Source of the DNA: Dyadobacter sp. CECT 9275
GTDB lineage: Bacteria; Bacteroidota; Bacteroidia; Cytophagales; Spirosomataceae
DNA: 64,000 nt
Direction of reading: 5' to 3'
Assembly: GCF_907164905.1 (NCBI RefSeq)
Contig: NZ_CAJRAF010000004.1
Coordinates: 372,001-436,000 of the forward strand
In this document: piece by piece, positions 8,118 to 17,037 of the stretch
Layout of the letters: the number at the start of each line of letters is the position of its first letter
Position numbering within the stretch: the stretch's first letter is position 1
Position numbers and translations under genes: made by a program
The notes under the pieces: model-generated
What the model saw: only the letters and a program-made list of their open reading frames with translations
The model's database searches: none
What the model was told of the DNA's origin: nothing

Positions 8118-9150
8118 TGGAAGAGATAACAATCATAACCACCTCAACGGAGGTAACGAACAGCTATCAGATCGATATCGTTTTTCACGAGGTCATCATT
8201 CAGACTTTAAGATCGGACCGTGACATCCGGGATCTGATTCACAATTCCAGTTCCCTGTATGATGCCGGAAACGCTTCTCCTGTCAGCTTTCTGTTGCTTC
8301 CCTACACTTGGATGAAGGCCCTTCTTTGAGTATTATCGTGACTGACCTGACATTTCAGAAGGAAATTCAGCGACTGTTAAAGGAAAGTAACAAGTCACTT
8401 GAAGAAATAAATGCTGAACTGGAAACGAGCAATCATGAACTTCAGCAATTTGCGTCCATAGCCTCCCACGACCTACAGGAGCCTTTGAGAAAAATACTGA
8501 TCTTTTCCACGATGCTCCGCGACAAGCAGCAGCATGAACTTTCGGAAAACAGTTTATCCTTTCTTGGCAAAATCATTGCATCCTCCCAAAGAATGCGGAC
8601 CATGATCAGCGATATCCTGAGTTATTCGCGATTGCCAGGAAACACGGACGAATTTGAGATCACGAACCTGGCTGAGGTAGTGACGGAGGTATTGGACGAT
8701 TATGAAATTTTAATCAGTGAAAAAAAGGCGACTATCATCATTGGTACATTACCCGAAGCGGAAGTGAACCGTGGACAAATCCGCCAGGTGTTTCAAAATC
8801 TGATCAGCAACTCGCTGAAATTTTCCCGGCCGGACGTTCCCCTTATGGTTGAAATAACAAGCAGGGAAAACCCAAAAATCGAAGTTACACCTAAAAAAGA
8901 AGGTCTTGTCCGTACCTGCTCCATAGAGATTTCGGATAATGGAATCGGATTTGACGAATTGTACAGCAAAAAAATATTTACCCTTTTTCAGCGTCTGAAT
9001 ACCAAGGATAAGTATGAGGGTTCCGGTATAGGACTTGCCATTGCTAAAAAAATTATGGACCGTCACAATGGAACCATTTCGGCTTCCGGAAAAGAGGGAC
9101 ATGGAGCCAGGTTTACCATCACCCTTCCCCTCCGACGGTCCGGCCGCTAG
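8118..9150 (+). pseudogene. PAS-type sensor histidine kinase, frameshifted and N-terminally truncated
   Basis: The frame from ATG 8118 reads to about 8290 (ending ...LYDAGNASPV) and then runs out of homology and stops at 8329. The kinase continues one frame over from about 8290 (SVASLHLDEGPSLSIIVTDL). That second frame has an upstream stop at 8260 and no ATG before the catalytic region; its earliest start would be TTG 8308. The kinase part itself is complete: a coiled linker, HisKA motif ASHDLQEPLRK (His codon 8467-8469), N-box NLISNSLKFSRP, G1 DNGIGF and G2 GSGIGLAIAKKI. I read it as the C-terminal half of a larger sensor kinase that lost its sensor part and took a one-base shift near 8285-8292. 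A programmed shift or TTG initiation is possible but less likely. Confidence 0.7.
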
Positions 9151-9174
9151 AAATACTTCTTCTCCGGCTACCGT

Positions 9175-11817
9175 CTATTCCGATTTCAGACTCTTTACAG
9201 GATTCCTTAAAGCTGCTTTTACACTTTGAAAACTGATTGTAAGCAAAGCCACCCCTAATGATAATCCGCCCGCCAGGGCAAAAACCCGCCATTCAATAGC
9301 TACCCGGTTAGGATAAGATTCCAGAAAAGTTTTCATGGCATACCAGGCTAATGGTGAAGCAATGACAAAGGCAACCACCACCAGTTTAATGAAGTCGCCT
9401 GATACGAGGCGGACAATCCCTGAAACAGTTGCCCCCAGTACTTTCCGTACCCCTATCTCCTTGGTGCGCTGCGTTACTACGAAGGATACCAGGCCAAATA
9501 ACCCCAAGCTCCCGATGACAATTCCGACACCTGCAAAAAGCTTAAGAAAATTGGAAAGCTTGCGTTCACTTGCATAAAAGTTATTTATATCATCTTCCAG
9601 AAACCGGGGAGCATAATAGTTATTGGGGAAGAGCTCTTTCCAGTGTTGTCCGATATGCTCCAGTGCCTCGGCTTTTTTACCGGGGTCGATCCGGATGCTT
9701 GCCAGCTGGAAATTCCAGGCACCGTAAAGGAACACGTGCGGCATTGGTTTATTCCTTAAATCCTCTGAATAATAATCCTTTACCACCCCAGCAATCATAC
9801 ACTTTGTACCCCATATTTCCATCTTTTGTCCCAGCGCCCTTTCAGGATCACCAGCGCTTAAATCTCTGGCTGCCATTTCATTCACCACTACATTGACATT
9901 TTCAAAATCAGTTCCCAGGCCAACCGTCGTATCAGCAGAAGTAAGTTTGCGCCCTGCTACGAGTGGAATATGGAAAAAATCGAAATAATTGGTATCTACA
10001 TGCTGAATCCTGAAAGTCTGCTCTCCGTCCGCAAAATTGGCATGCTTCACATTGCCCCACCAATGGTTCCGTTCACTTGCCGGCGTTGTGAGTCCAAAGG
10101 TTACCTCCCTTATTTCCGGATACTGTTTCAGCTCCTGCTGGAACCGTTCCCGCAAATTAGTTCCCCGATCCGGCATGGCCACGGTAATAATGCCGCTTTT
10201 CTCAAAGCCAATATTGGTTTCATAAAAATAACGGATCTGGTTAATGCCCAGCAGCGTACAGATGACCAGAACCTGGGCAATCACAAATTGCAGAACAACC
10301 AAGGTGGAACGAAGCGAAATACCCCTGGCAACGGGGGTAAATAACCGATTCTGCAATGCCCTCACGGGCTGAAATCCGGACAGGACGATGGCGGGATAAA
10401 ACCCTGCCATACAAGTAACGATCATGCCCAAAAGCAGCAGGAATACAAATGTCCCCAATTCCCAGACCTGGGCTTGGTCTGCCTGCGTATTCAGTAATTC
10501 GGAAGAATATCGGATAAGCTGGCTGGCAAACAGCGCTCCCAATATAATAGCCAGATAAACCAGAACGGCCGTTTCTCCAAAAAACTGGGCAATCAGCTGG
10601 CTCTTCGCACTGCCCAGAATTTTACGCATGGCTATTTCTCTACTACGTTGAATGGCTTGAACTGTGGCAAGATTAATGAAATTTACACAGGCAATAAATA
10701 CCAGGAAAACTGCAATACTCATCAATGTATATAATATCCATTCCGGCGTGGAATAATTAAACGGATCTTTCCCGGTGTCAAAATGCATTTCTGAAAGTGG
10801 CTGCAATTCGTAAGTCACCACTTTACTTTCCTGCTGATGCAGCTTTGCCATAGCCGTGAGGCCTTTGTTTACAGGTTCCGGCGAACTCCCCTCCTTTAAA
10901 AGTACCAGCCCCTGGTTCATGGAATCCCCTCCCCCCCATTGTGCTTCATTTTTATATTCAGGACTGATTTGCCTGAGGGTTTCCCAGGAAATGACCATCT
11001 GAAGAGGAAATTCAGTATTAACCGGCATCTTATGAAAAATCCCCGTTACGGTCAGATCCACCTGGTTATTATACCGGAAAGTTTTTCCCAACGCATCACC
11101 ATGGAACAATTTATCTGCCGTTTCCTCATCGATAATAACGTTACCAGGCGCCAGTAAAGACTGCTCCGGCCGCCCCGAAAGCCATTTGATATCCAGTATT
11201 TTAATTATTTCGGGATGTGCAAAAAAGATATTTTTCTGATTAAAAATTTGAGTACCTACTTTGATACTTGTCGGGTTGGAGCCATAGATGTTCACCGCAG
11301 CTTCTACACCTGGAAACTGTGTATTGAGCGCTTTGGTAACTCCCTGATGCACATGCGATTGGGGCTCCCCAAATTTATCAAGCGATGTAACGCGGTAAAT
11401 CCTGTCGGCTTTGGGATGAAAATTGTCGAAGCTGTATTCAAACCTTACGATCCAGAATAACGTAATCGCTACCCCAAGGCCCAAAGTGAGGCCCGCCAGA
11501 TTGATAAAAGTATAAAGTTTGTTCTTCCGCAGGCTGCGCAAGGCAATCTTAAAATAATTACTGATCATGACCGGATGTATTGGATTGGGTTGATGGTATA
11601 ACTCTTTTCTTTTGCGACGGCGCACAAACGGCGGCAAAACCGACAGTAAGCTAATGAAGTACTGTGTGTTAGCGAACGCTCTTCCATGCTGCGATAACCA
11701 GGAATCATAAAGTTCCTCCAGGTCACCCTGCACCTCTTCCAGTGTTTCCTCCGGGTGGAGCCAAGCCAGGATACTCACTGCCCACCGGGGAGGTTTGTTT
11801 TTCTTCGGTACGTTCAT
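9175..11817 (-). CDS. FtsX/MacB-like ABC transporter permease with N-terminal prefix domain
   Basis: 880 residues. The first 80 or so (LHPEETLEEVQGDLEELY) form the small permease-prefix domain common in Cytophagales. A first transmembrane helix (FINLAGLTLGLGVAITLFW), a large periplasmic MacB-type domain, an FtsX block of three helices (SREIAMRKILGSAKSQL), then a second periplasmic domain and a second FtsX block (TKEIGVRKVLGATVSGIV) follow. No ATPase is encoded beside it. The start codon overlaps the stop of the upstream PadR gene by four bases (ATGA, 11814-11817), so the two are translationally coupled. Such pairs usually respond to envelope stress or export a peptide or antibiotic; here that is inference only. 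It converges on the kinase remnant with a 24-bp gap. Confidence 0.92.
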   Translation of the reverse strand: MNVPKKNKPPRWAVSILAWLHPEETLEEVQGDLEELYDSWLSQHGRAFANTQYFISLLSVLPPFVRRRKRKELYHQPNPIHPVMISNYFKIALRSLRKNKLYTFINLAGLTLGLGVAITLFWIVRFEYSFDNFHPKADRIYRVTSLDKFGEPQSHVHQGVTKALNTQFPGVEAAVNIYGSNPTSIKVGTQIFNQKNIFFAHPEIIKILDIKWLSGRPEQSLLAPGNVIIDEETADKLFHGDALGKTFRYNNQVDLTVTGIFHKMPVNTEFPLQMVISWETLRQISPEYKNEAQWGGGDSMNQGLVLLKEGSSPEPVNKGLTAMAKLHQQESKVVTYELQPLSEMHFDTGKDPFNYSTPEWILYTLMSIAVFLVFIACVNFINLATVQAIQRSREIAMRKILGSAKSQLIAQFFGETAVLVYLAIILGALFASQLIRYSSELLNTQADQAQVWELGTFVFLLLLGMIVTCMAGFYPAIVLSGFQPVRALQNRLFTPVARGISLRSTLVVLQFVIAQVLVICTLLGINQIRYFYETNIGFEKSGIITVAMPDRGTNLRERFQQELKQYPEIREVTFGLTTPASERNHWWGNVKHANFADGEQTFRIQHVDTNYFDFFHIPLVAGRKLTSADTTVGLGTDFENVNVVVNEMAARDLSAGDPERALGQKMEIWGTKCMIAGVVKDYYSEDLRNKPMPHVFLYGAWNFQLASIRIDPGKKAEALEHIGQHWKELFPNNYYAPRFLEDDINNFYASERKLSNFLKLFAGVGIVIGSLGLFGLVSFVVTQRTKEIGVRKVLGATVSGIVRLVSGDFIKLVVVAFVIASPLAWYAMKTFLESYPNRVAIEWRVFALAGGLSLGVALLTISFQSVKAALRNPVKSLKSE

Positions 11818-12152
11818 AATGAGCTAAGCTGCATAAAATGGGGAGGAACCAGATCCCAAAGCTGGCCCCGCAACGTCCAGATGTCCTGCAAGGCGCGGCT
11901 CCCCAGAGAGGTCACAACAAAAATCCTTTTACGCCTTCCGCCCCGTTCTGCTGTTGCACCGCCAAGGCGTGAGACTAAAAACCCTTTTTCTTCGAGCCGG
12001 ATCAATGTATTATGAACCGTACCGAACGTTACCTTACGCCCTGTATGCTTTTCAAGCTCCTGATTGATAGAAACGCCGTATGCGTCGCCGTCCAGAATAG
12101 CAACCGTCAGGAGTACAATTTCTTCGAACTCTCCCAGATATGTTCTTCTCAT
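11814..12152 (-). CDS. PadR family transcriptional regulator
   Basis: 112 residues, a winged-helix protein: MRRTYLGEFEEIVLLTVAIL, then GVSINQELEKHTGRKVTFG, LIRLEEKGFLVSRL and the wing RRKRIFVVTSLGSRAL. This is the PadR N-terminal domain with a short C-terminal part, the size typical of the Cytophagales regulators that precede a permease gene. It overlaps the permease gene by four bases, so it probably represses its own operon until a ligand binds. No palindromic operator could be identified with confidence in the 12153-12260 leader. Confidence 0.9.
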   Translation of the reverse strand: MRRTYLGEFEEIVLLTVAILDGDAYGVSINQELEKHTGRKVTFGTVHNTLIRLEEKGFLVSRLGGATAERGGRRKRIFVVTSLGSRALQDIWTLRGQLWDLVPPHFMQLSSL

Positions 12153-12512
12153 TTAACTGAGTTGGTATTAGTATCTATTTTATCGTACAAATAGCCTGCC
12201 ATCAGCACGAACCGTACTTAATTACCTATATATCAAACAATTAATTTAAACCTCTAATTAAACTATTGTCCGGTTTTGAACAAGTTCTGTTCGGCGCCGT
12301 ACAGCCTCCGGTTATTGGCCATCCTATCAAAGCCGGGAGCATGCATGCTCATTTTAGGCTTAAAAACCCCGTCCGTTTGCCTGACATCATGCAACTTGAT
12401 CAGCAGAAGCTTATCTTCAAATGTTTGTTCCTTCCAAACACCCCGGGCATAGATTTTTAGTAGTATTTTCTATCATTTTGATGTAACATCAGGTATCTAA
12501 ATATTAGAGAAT
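12153..12512. other. Intergenic region between divergent padR and ku genes
   Basis: About 360 bp that must hold both promoters. The half near padR is AT-rich (ATATATCAAACAATTAATTT near 12227-12246). The middle contains a minus-strand stretch, 12263-12469, that reads like protein (includes IKLHDVRQTDGVFKPKMS and RRLYGAEQNLFKTGQ before a stop) but has no ATG until well inside. It may be the remnant of a small gene. I do not recognise it. No terminator is apparent. Confidence 0.4.
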
Positions 12513-13286
12513 ATGAGAGCAATATGGTCAGGGGCTATCGGATTTGGTCTCGTAAATATCCCGGTCAAACTTTTCAGTGCTGTCCAGAATAGCGAACTCG
12601 ACCTGGATATGCTGGATAAAAAGGATAGCGCTAATATCCATTTCCAACGTGTGAATGCTAATACCGGCAAAGAGGTGAAATGGGAGAACATTGTACGCGG
12701 TTACAAGATCGAAGATCATTACGTGGTACTCACGGATGAGGATTTTAAAAAAGCCAGTCCTGAAAAATCAAAGATGATCGAGATAGCGGAATTTGTCAAT
12801 GAAAAAGATATTGATAGTATTTACTATGAAACGCCTTACTATCTCCAGCCCGAAAAATCGGGTTTTAAAGCTTATGGTCTGCTCAGGGATGCATTAAAAA
12901 AATCAGGAAAAGCCGGGCTCGGAACTTACGTTTTAAGAAACCGGGAAAGCCTGGTATTGATAAAACCGGCAGGTAATATATTGATATTAAACAAGATAAG
13001 ATTCCAGGATGAGATAAGACCTTTAGACGAAATCAACGTGCCGGAGTCCAAAACCAAGCCCGAAGAAATTAAAATGGCGGTTCAGTTGATTGAACAACTC
13101 ACTACCGATTTTGACATATCCAAATACAAGGATACCTACACCGAAAAGCTGCTTAAATTAATAAAAGCCAAAGCAAAAGGTAAGAAAACCGTTGCTCCGA
13201 AACTGGAAGTAGTACATTCCCGGAGCCGTGATCTAATGGAACAATTGAAAGAAAGTCTGCAATCATCTAAACGTAAGGCGTCCTGA
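12513..13286 (+). CDS. ku: Ku protein, bacterial non-homologous end joining
   Basis: 257 residues beginning MRAIWSGAIGFGLVNIPVKLF, the hallmark N-terminus of bacterial Ku. The beta-barrel ring domain continues with the IHFQRV, GYKIEDHYVVLTDEDF and FVNEKDIDSIYYETPYYL segments. A lysine-rich tail (KLIKAKAKGKK and SSKRKAS) ends the protein, as in many bacterial Ku proteins where it aids DNA binding and ligase recruitment. Ku homodimers thread onto double-strand ends and bring in LigD. The stop overlaps the next start by one base (TGATG), so Ku, PE and POL form one translationally coupled operon. Confidence 0.97.
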   Translation: MRAIWSGAIGFGLVNIPVKLFSAVQNSELDLDMLDKKDSANIHFQRVNANTGKEVKWENIVRGYKIEDHYVVLTDEDFKKASPEKSKMIEIAEFVNEKDIDSIYYETPYYLQPEKSGFKAYGLLRDALKKSGKAGLGTYVLRNRESLVLIKPAGNILILNKIRFQDEIRPLDEINVPESKTKPEEIKMAVQLIEQLTTDFDISKYKDTYTEKLLKLIKAKAKGKKTVAPKLEVVHSRSRDLMEQLKESLQSSKRKAS

Positions 13287-13885
13287 TGTCACTGATCACT
13301 TATAATAAGAAGCGGAATTTTGAGGATTCCCCCGAACCCAAAGGCAAGAGTGAAAATGAGAATCTGTTCAGGTTTGTGGTGCAGCGCCATGATGCCACAC
13401 ACCTTCACTATGATTTTCGGCTTGAACTTGGCGGGGTACTCAAAAGCTGGGCTGTCCCCAAAGGACCTTCCATGAACCCGGAAGACAAGCGGCTGGCCGT
13501 AGAAGTGGAAGATCATCCGGTGAGTTACATAGGTTTTGAGGGGCAGATTCCGGAAGGAAATTATGGAGCTGGCAGTGTGGAAATATGGGATGAGGGTATT
13601 TTTTTTCCAGTGGATGAAGACCTCGAAAAAATCAGTGAGACAAAAGCCTTGCGGGCGCTGAAGAAAGGAGAATTGAAGATTTTCTTGAAAGGCCAAAAAC
13701 TGGCGGGTGGTTTTGTATTAGTAAAAATGAAAAAGGATGAAAAAAACTGGCTCCTGATCAAACACAAAGATGATTTTTCTATAGATACCAAATTTGACAT
13801 CGAAAAAGGCCGAAAAAAATCTGCTGCTAAAAGTAAAGTCAAAAAAGGAAGTTCAGAAAAAGTCAAAACCACCGATAAGCCATGA
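13286..13885 (+). CDS. LigD-type 3'-phosphoesterase (PE) domain protein, stand-alone
   Basis: 199 residues made almost entirely of the PE domain. RHDATHLHYDFRLE places H35, H41, D43 and R45 where the Mn-dependent PE active site of Pseudomonas LigD has H42, H48, D50 and R52. DHPVSY supplies H77 and EGNYGAG follows. PE domains remove 3'-phosphates and 3'-ribonucleotides to prepare ends for joining. Residues from about 165 form a lysine/serine-rich tail (KSAAKSKVKKGSSEKVK), likely a linker or DNA-binding tail. In many bacteria this domain is fused into LigD; here it is a separate gene that overlaps ku by one base and the POL gene by four. Confidence 0.95.
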   Translation: MSLITYNKKRNFEDSPEPKGKSENENLFRFVVQRHDATHLHYDFRLELGGVLKSWAVPKGPSMNPEDKRLAVEVEDHPVSYIGFEGQIPEGNYGAGSVEIWDEGIFFPVDEDLEKISETKALRALKKGELKIFLKGQKLAGGFVLVKMKKDEKNWLLIKHKDDFSIDTKFDIEKGRKKSAAKSKVKKGSSEKVKTTDKP

Positions 13886-14787
13886 AAGTAAAACCAGAAC
13901 TGACAAACAGAGAGAAGATTTACTGGCCTGATGACAACATCAGCAAAGGAGACTTGCTGGATTACTATGAAAGCATAGCGGATGTGATTGTACCCTACCT
14001 GAAAAACCGGCCTATGTCCCTCAAAAGAAATCCTAATGGCATTAATGAGGAGGGATTTTTTCATAAGGATGCAGGTGATCTGGCACCAGCGTGGATGAAA
14101 ACTGCCAGCGTTTATTCCGAATCGACGGAGAAGTATATCAATTATCTGCTTTGTAATGACAAGAACAGCCTCCTATTCATTGCCAATCTGGGTTGTATAG
14201 AAATGAACCCGTGGAATTCCACAATTAACAAACCGGAACAGCCAGATTATATTGTCATGGATATTGATCCCTCCGAAAAAAATACGTTCGACGAAGTAAT
14301 TGATGTTGCGCTGGAAATCAAAAATATTCTGGATGAGATGGATATTAAGGGTTACTGCAAAACCTCAGGATCTTCCGGTCTGCATGTATATATTCCCTTT
14401 AACAAAAAATACACTTACGAAGAAGCCAAAGATTTCTCTCATTTTATAGCAACAGTAGTAACCGAACGATTACCAAAACTAACTACCCTGGAAAGGTCTT
14501 TATCCAAACGTAAAAAGAATAAGATTTATGTAGATTACCTTCAGAACCGCCGCGGGCAGACATTAGCTTCAGCTTACAGCGTACGCCCTAAACCCGGAGC
14601 CACTGTATCAGCCCCGCTGAGCTGGGAGGAAGTAAGGCATGGTCTTAGCCCCAAAGATTTTACCATTAAAAATATGGCCCAGCGGATCAGGGAGAAAGGC
14701 GATATCTTCAAAGGTATCCTGGGGAAAGGCATCAACATGGAAGCGGCACTGAAGCGCATGGAAGCCTTTCACCAACCATCTTCGTAG
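13882..14787 (+). CDS. ligD: LigD-type polymerase (POL/primase-like) domain protein, stand-alone
   Basis: 301 residues matching the LigD POL domain (archaeo-eukaryotic primase fold). The metal site is visible as D127-I-D129 in IVMDIDPSE and a third acidic residue D218 in IYVDYLQN. KTSGSSGLHVYIPF (160-173) is the nucleotide-binding segment. POL adds ribo- or deoxynucleotides at breaks during end joining. It starts inside the PE gene with an ATGA overlap. There is no ATP-dependent ligase domain (no KxDG nucleotidyl-lysine motif) in this protein or anywhere else in the window, so the sealing enzyme must be encoded elsewhere. It converges on the PQQ dehydrogenase gene with a 7-bp gap. Confidence 0.95.
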   Translation: MKVKPELTNREKIYWPDDNISKGDLLDYYESIADVIVPYLKNRPMSLKRNPNGINEEGFFHKDAGDLAPAWMKTASVYSESTEKYINYLLCNDKNSLLFIANLGCIEMNPWNSTINKPEQPDYIVMDIDPSEKNTFDEVIDVALEIKNILDEMDIKGYCKTSGSSGLHVYIPFNKKYTYEEAKDFSHFIATVVTERLPKLTTLERSLSKRKKNKIYVDYLQNRRGQTLASAYSVRPKPGATVSAPLSWEEVRHGLSPKDFTIKNMAQRIREKGDIFKGILGKGINMEAALKRMEAFHQPSS

Positions 14788-14794
14788 TGTTTGA

Positions 14795-16963
14795 TCAAGG
14801 GATCTTATAAGCCACAATAAATCCCGAAGGATTGGTTTTATTCCCTCCTACTGACACAGCAACGTATTGTTTCCCTTTCACCATGTAGGTACATGCGGTA
14901 GCGTTCGCCACCCCCGGAAGTGCACTCTGCCAAAGCAGTTTACCATCGCTTTTGTCAAAAGCACGGAATTTACTGTCGCGCGTGCCTCCGATAAAAACCA
15001 GCCCGCCGGCTGTCACAATTGGCCCGGCGGAGCCTTCCTGTCCGGTTTCAGGGCCTCCCTTTTCCTGCCTGGCTTCATCATTTCCGAGCGGGATCTGCCA
15101 TTCATAATCACCAGTACTCAGGTTGATGGCGTTCAAAGTTCCCCATGGAGGCTTAATAGCTGGGTTTCCATTCGGATCACGAAAATGGCCATAGGCCGTC
15201 AGATTCAGGTATTTATCGGCTCCGGCTTTAGTTTGTCCGGTTTCCATTTTGGTAACCTTGGACGAGTTCTGTTCTCTTTCGTATAAAAAAGCAACAATGC
15301 CTTTTTCCTTGCCCTTTATCACGCTTGCGAAAGCGGGCATTTTCCCGCCCCCCTTTTTGATCTTGTCCAGTGCAGCTTCCCGCGTCATGCGGTTGCGGAG
15401 GCCGATCAGCGAAGGGTAGGTAGGCTCATCACCGTTTTTATCCTTCCCGTGACAGCTCACGCAATAGGTCATGTAAATGGATTTCCCCTGCTCAAAAACC
15501 GTTTGATTTTGTGTCTCCTTTTCAACATCCACTTTCTGCATGGATTCAATCTCCGGCGAGTCATTCGACTTCACAAAAAGTACATGGCTGGCAGGATCGT
15601 AGGCCGCTCCCCCCCACTCCGCTCCGCCACGGGTGCCAGGTAACATCAGTGTACCTTTGAGGTCGGGTGGTGTAAACAATCCTTCATACCGCATGGATCG
15701 GAATTTTTTCAGTATAGAGTCATGGCCAGCCGCTGTGTAATGGGTCAGGTCTGCCTCCGTCATGATCTGCCTTGCAAAAGGCTTGGGCTTTAGAGGATAT
15801 GGCTGGGTGGGCCATGACTCTTCTCCCGGAATATGCGAAACCGGTACTTTTCGCTCTTCAATCGGAAAAAGAGGCTCGCCCGTAACGCGGTTAAAAACAA
15901 ACACAAAACCATGTTTGGTGACTTGCGCAACCGCATCAATTTCTTTGCCGTCCCTCACCACCGTCACCAGATTGGGCGGTGCGGGCAGGTCGTAGTCCCA
16001 CAGGTCATGATGGACGATCTGATAATGCCAGATGTACTTACCTGTAGCCGCGTCGAGCGCCACGACACTGTTTCCGTATAAATTGCTTCCTTTTCTGTCC
16101 GCGCCATAAAAATCATAGGAAGGTGATCCCAGCGCCAGGAATACCATGCCACGTTTGATATCCAGGCTCATACCGGCCCAGTCATTCACTCCCCCTGCAT
16201 ATTTATGAGCATCCGGAGGCCAGGTTTCATAACCAGGCTCACCTGGAAGGGGTATGCTGTGGAACGTCCAGACAAGCTTACCCGTGCGGCAGTCATAAGC
16301 TCGGATATACCCAGGCTGCGCACCATAGAGTTCCGACACCTCCGCACCCATAATCAAAAGATTTTTGAAAACAATACCAGGAGAGGTGGGGATTACCGAA
16401 ATGGATTCGGGATCATCCCTTAAGCCCACATTCATACTCACTGCTCCGTTTTTTCCAAATTCCGGGATCGGCCTGCCCGTCCGGGCATCCAGCGCAAACA
16501 ACTGGTCGCCGCCTGTAACCAGAATTCTCTTATCTTCCGCATCTTCCCAGTAGGTAACCCCGCGGCTCACCCCTCCTCCTTCAGCACCGGCAAAAGGATC
16601 AAATGACCAGATCTGTTCGCCGGTTTCGGCGTTTACAGCATACACCCAGTGCTTGGCGGAGGTTGCATACATCACGCCATCCACAATAATAGGATTACAT
16701 TCACTGCTTCCGGGGCGCCCGGTTGCCGCCATGTCTTTGAGTGAAAAGGTCCATGCGGGTTGCAGCAGACCTACGTTTCCGGTGTTGATCTGGCTCAGTT
16801 TTGAATAACTTGTACTTTCCGCATCCGCCTTGTAGATACTCCAGGTACGGTCATCATCCTGGCGGGTCTGGTAGCCCACAAAAAGAACGAATGCAACAAC
16901 AGGAATTAAAATCACGAAGGTTTTGAACCTGATTTTTTTCAGCACTCTTGTATTAAATATCAT
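14795..16963 (-). CDS. PQQ-dependent dehydrogenase with inserted cytochrome c domain
   Basis: I choose ATG at 16963 (MIFNTRVLKK), directly before an N-terminal membrane helix (TFVILIPVVAFVLFVGYQ); the frame extends to 17062, which would overlap the upstream gene. The 722-residue product has quinoprotein propeller repeats (ALDAATGKYIWHYQ, AFDKSDGKLLWQ), and a heme c motif C501-V-S-C504-H505 sits in an insertion before the last blades. This is the exported PQQ glucose/alcohol dehydrogenase type in which electrons pass from PQQ to an on-board heme. It closes the operon that starts with an ECF sigma factor and SusCD, so it probably oxidises the imported or surface-bound substrate in the periplasm. 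The substrate is unknown. Confidence 0.88.
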   Translation of the reverse strand: MIFNTRVLKKIRFKTFVILIPVVAFVLFVGYQTRQDDDRTWSIYKADAESTSYSKLSQINTGNVGLLQPAWTFSLKDMAATGRPGSSECNPIIVDGVMYATSAKHWVYAVNAETGEQIWSFDPFAGAEGGGVSRGVTYWEDAEDKRILVTGGDQLFALDARTGRPIPEFGKNGAVSMNVGLRDDPESISVIPTSPGIVFKNLLIMGAEVSELYGAQPGYIRAYDCRTGKLVWTFHSIPLPGEPGYETWPPDAHKYAGGVNDWAGMSLDIKRGMVFLALGSPSYDFYGADRKGSNLYGNSVVALDAATGKYIWHYQIVHHDLWDYDLPAPPNLVTVVRDGKEIDAVAQVTKHGFVFVFNRVTGEPLFPIEERKVPVSHIPGEESWPTQPYPLKPKPFARQIMTEADLTHYTAAGHDSILKKFRSMRYEGLFTPPDLKGTLMLPGTRGGAEWGGAAYDPASHVLFVKSNDSPEIESMQKVDVEKETQNQTVFEQGKSIYMTYCVSCHGKDKNGDEPTYPSLIGLRNRMTREAALDKIKKGGGKMPAFASVIKGKEKGIVAFLYEREQNSSKVTKMETGQTKAGADKYLNLTAYGHFRDPNGNPAIKPPWGTLNAINLSTGDYEWQIPLGNDEARQEKGGPETGQEGSAGPIVTAGGLVFIGGTRDSKFRAFDKSDGKLLWQSALPGVANATACTYMVKGKQYVAVSVGGNKTNPSGFIVAYKIP

Positions 16964-17037
16964 AATGGGAATGGTTGCACTCGGTACAGGGAAAAGGATT
17001 CTGCCTGTAAATCTTACTTTTACCATTTCACGGTTAT

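Noticed and set aside
12266..12460. Plus-strand 64-codon gene upstream of ku
   Set aside because: The opposite strand looks more protein-like; neither has a good start.
13282..14787. Fused LigD broken by frameshifts
   Set aside because: Both reading frames are full-length, start with ATG and show clean 1-bp and 4-bp overlaps, so separate genes fit better.
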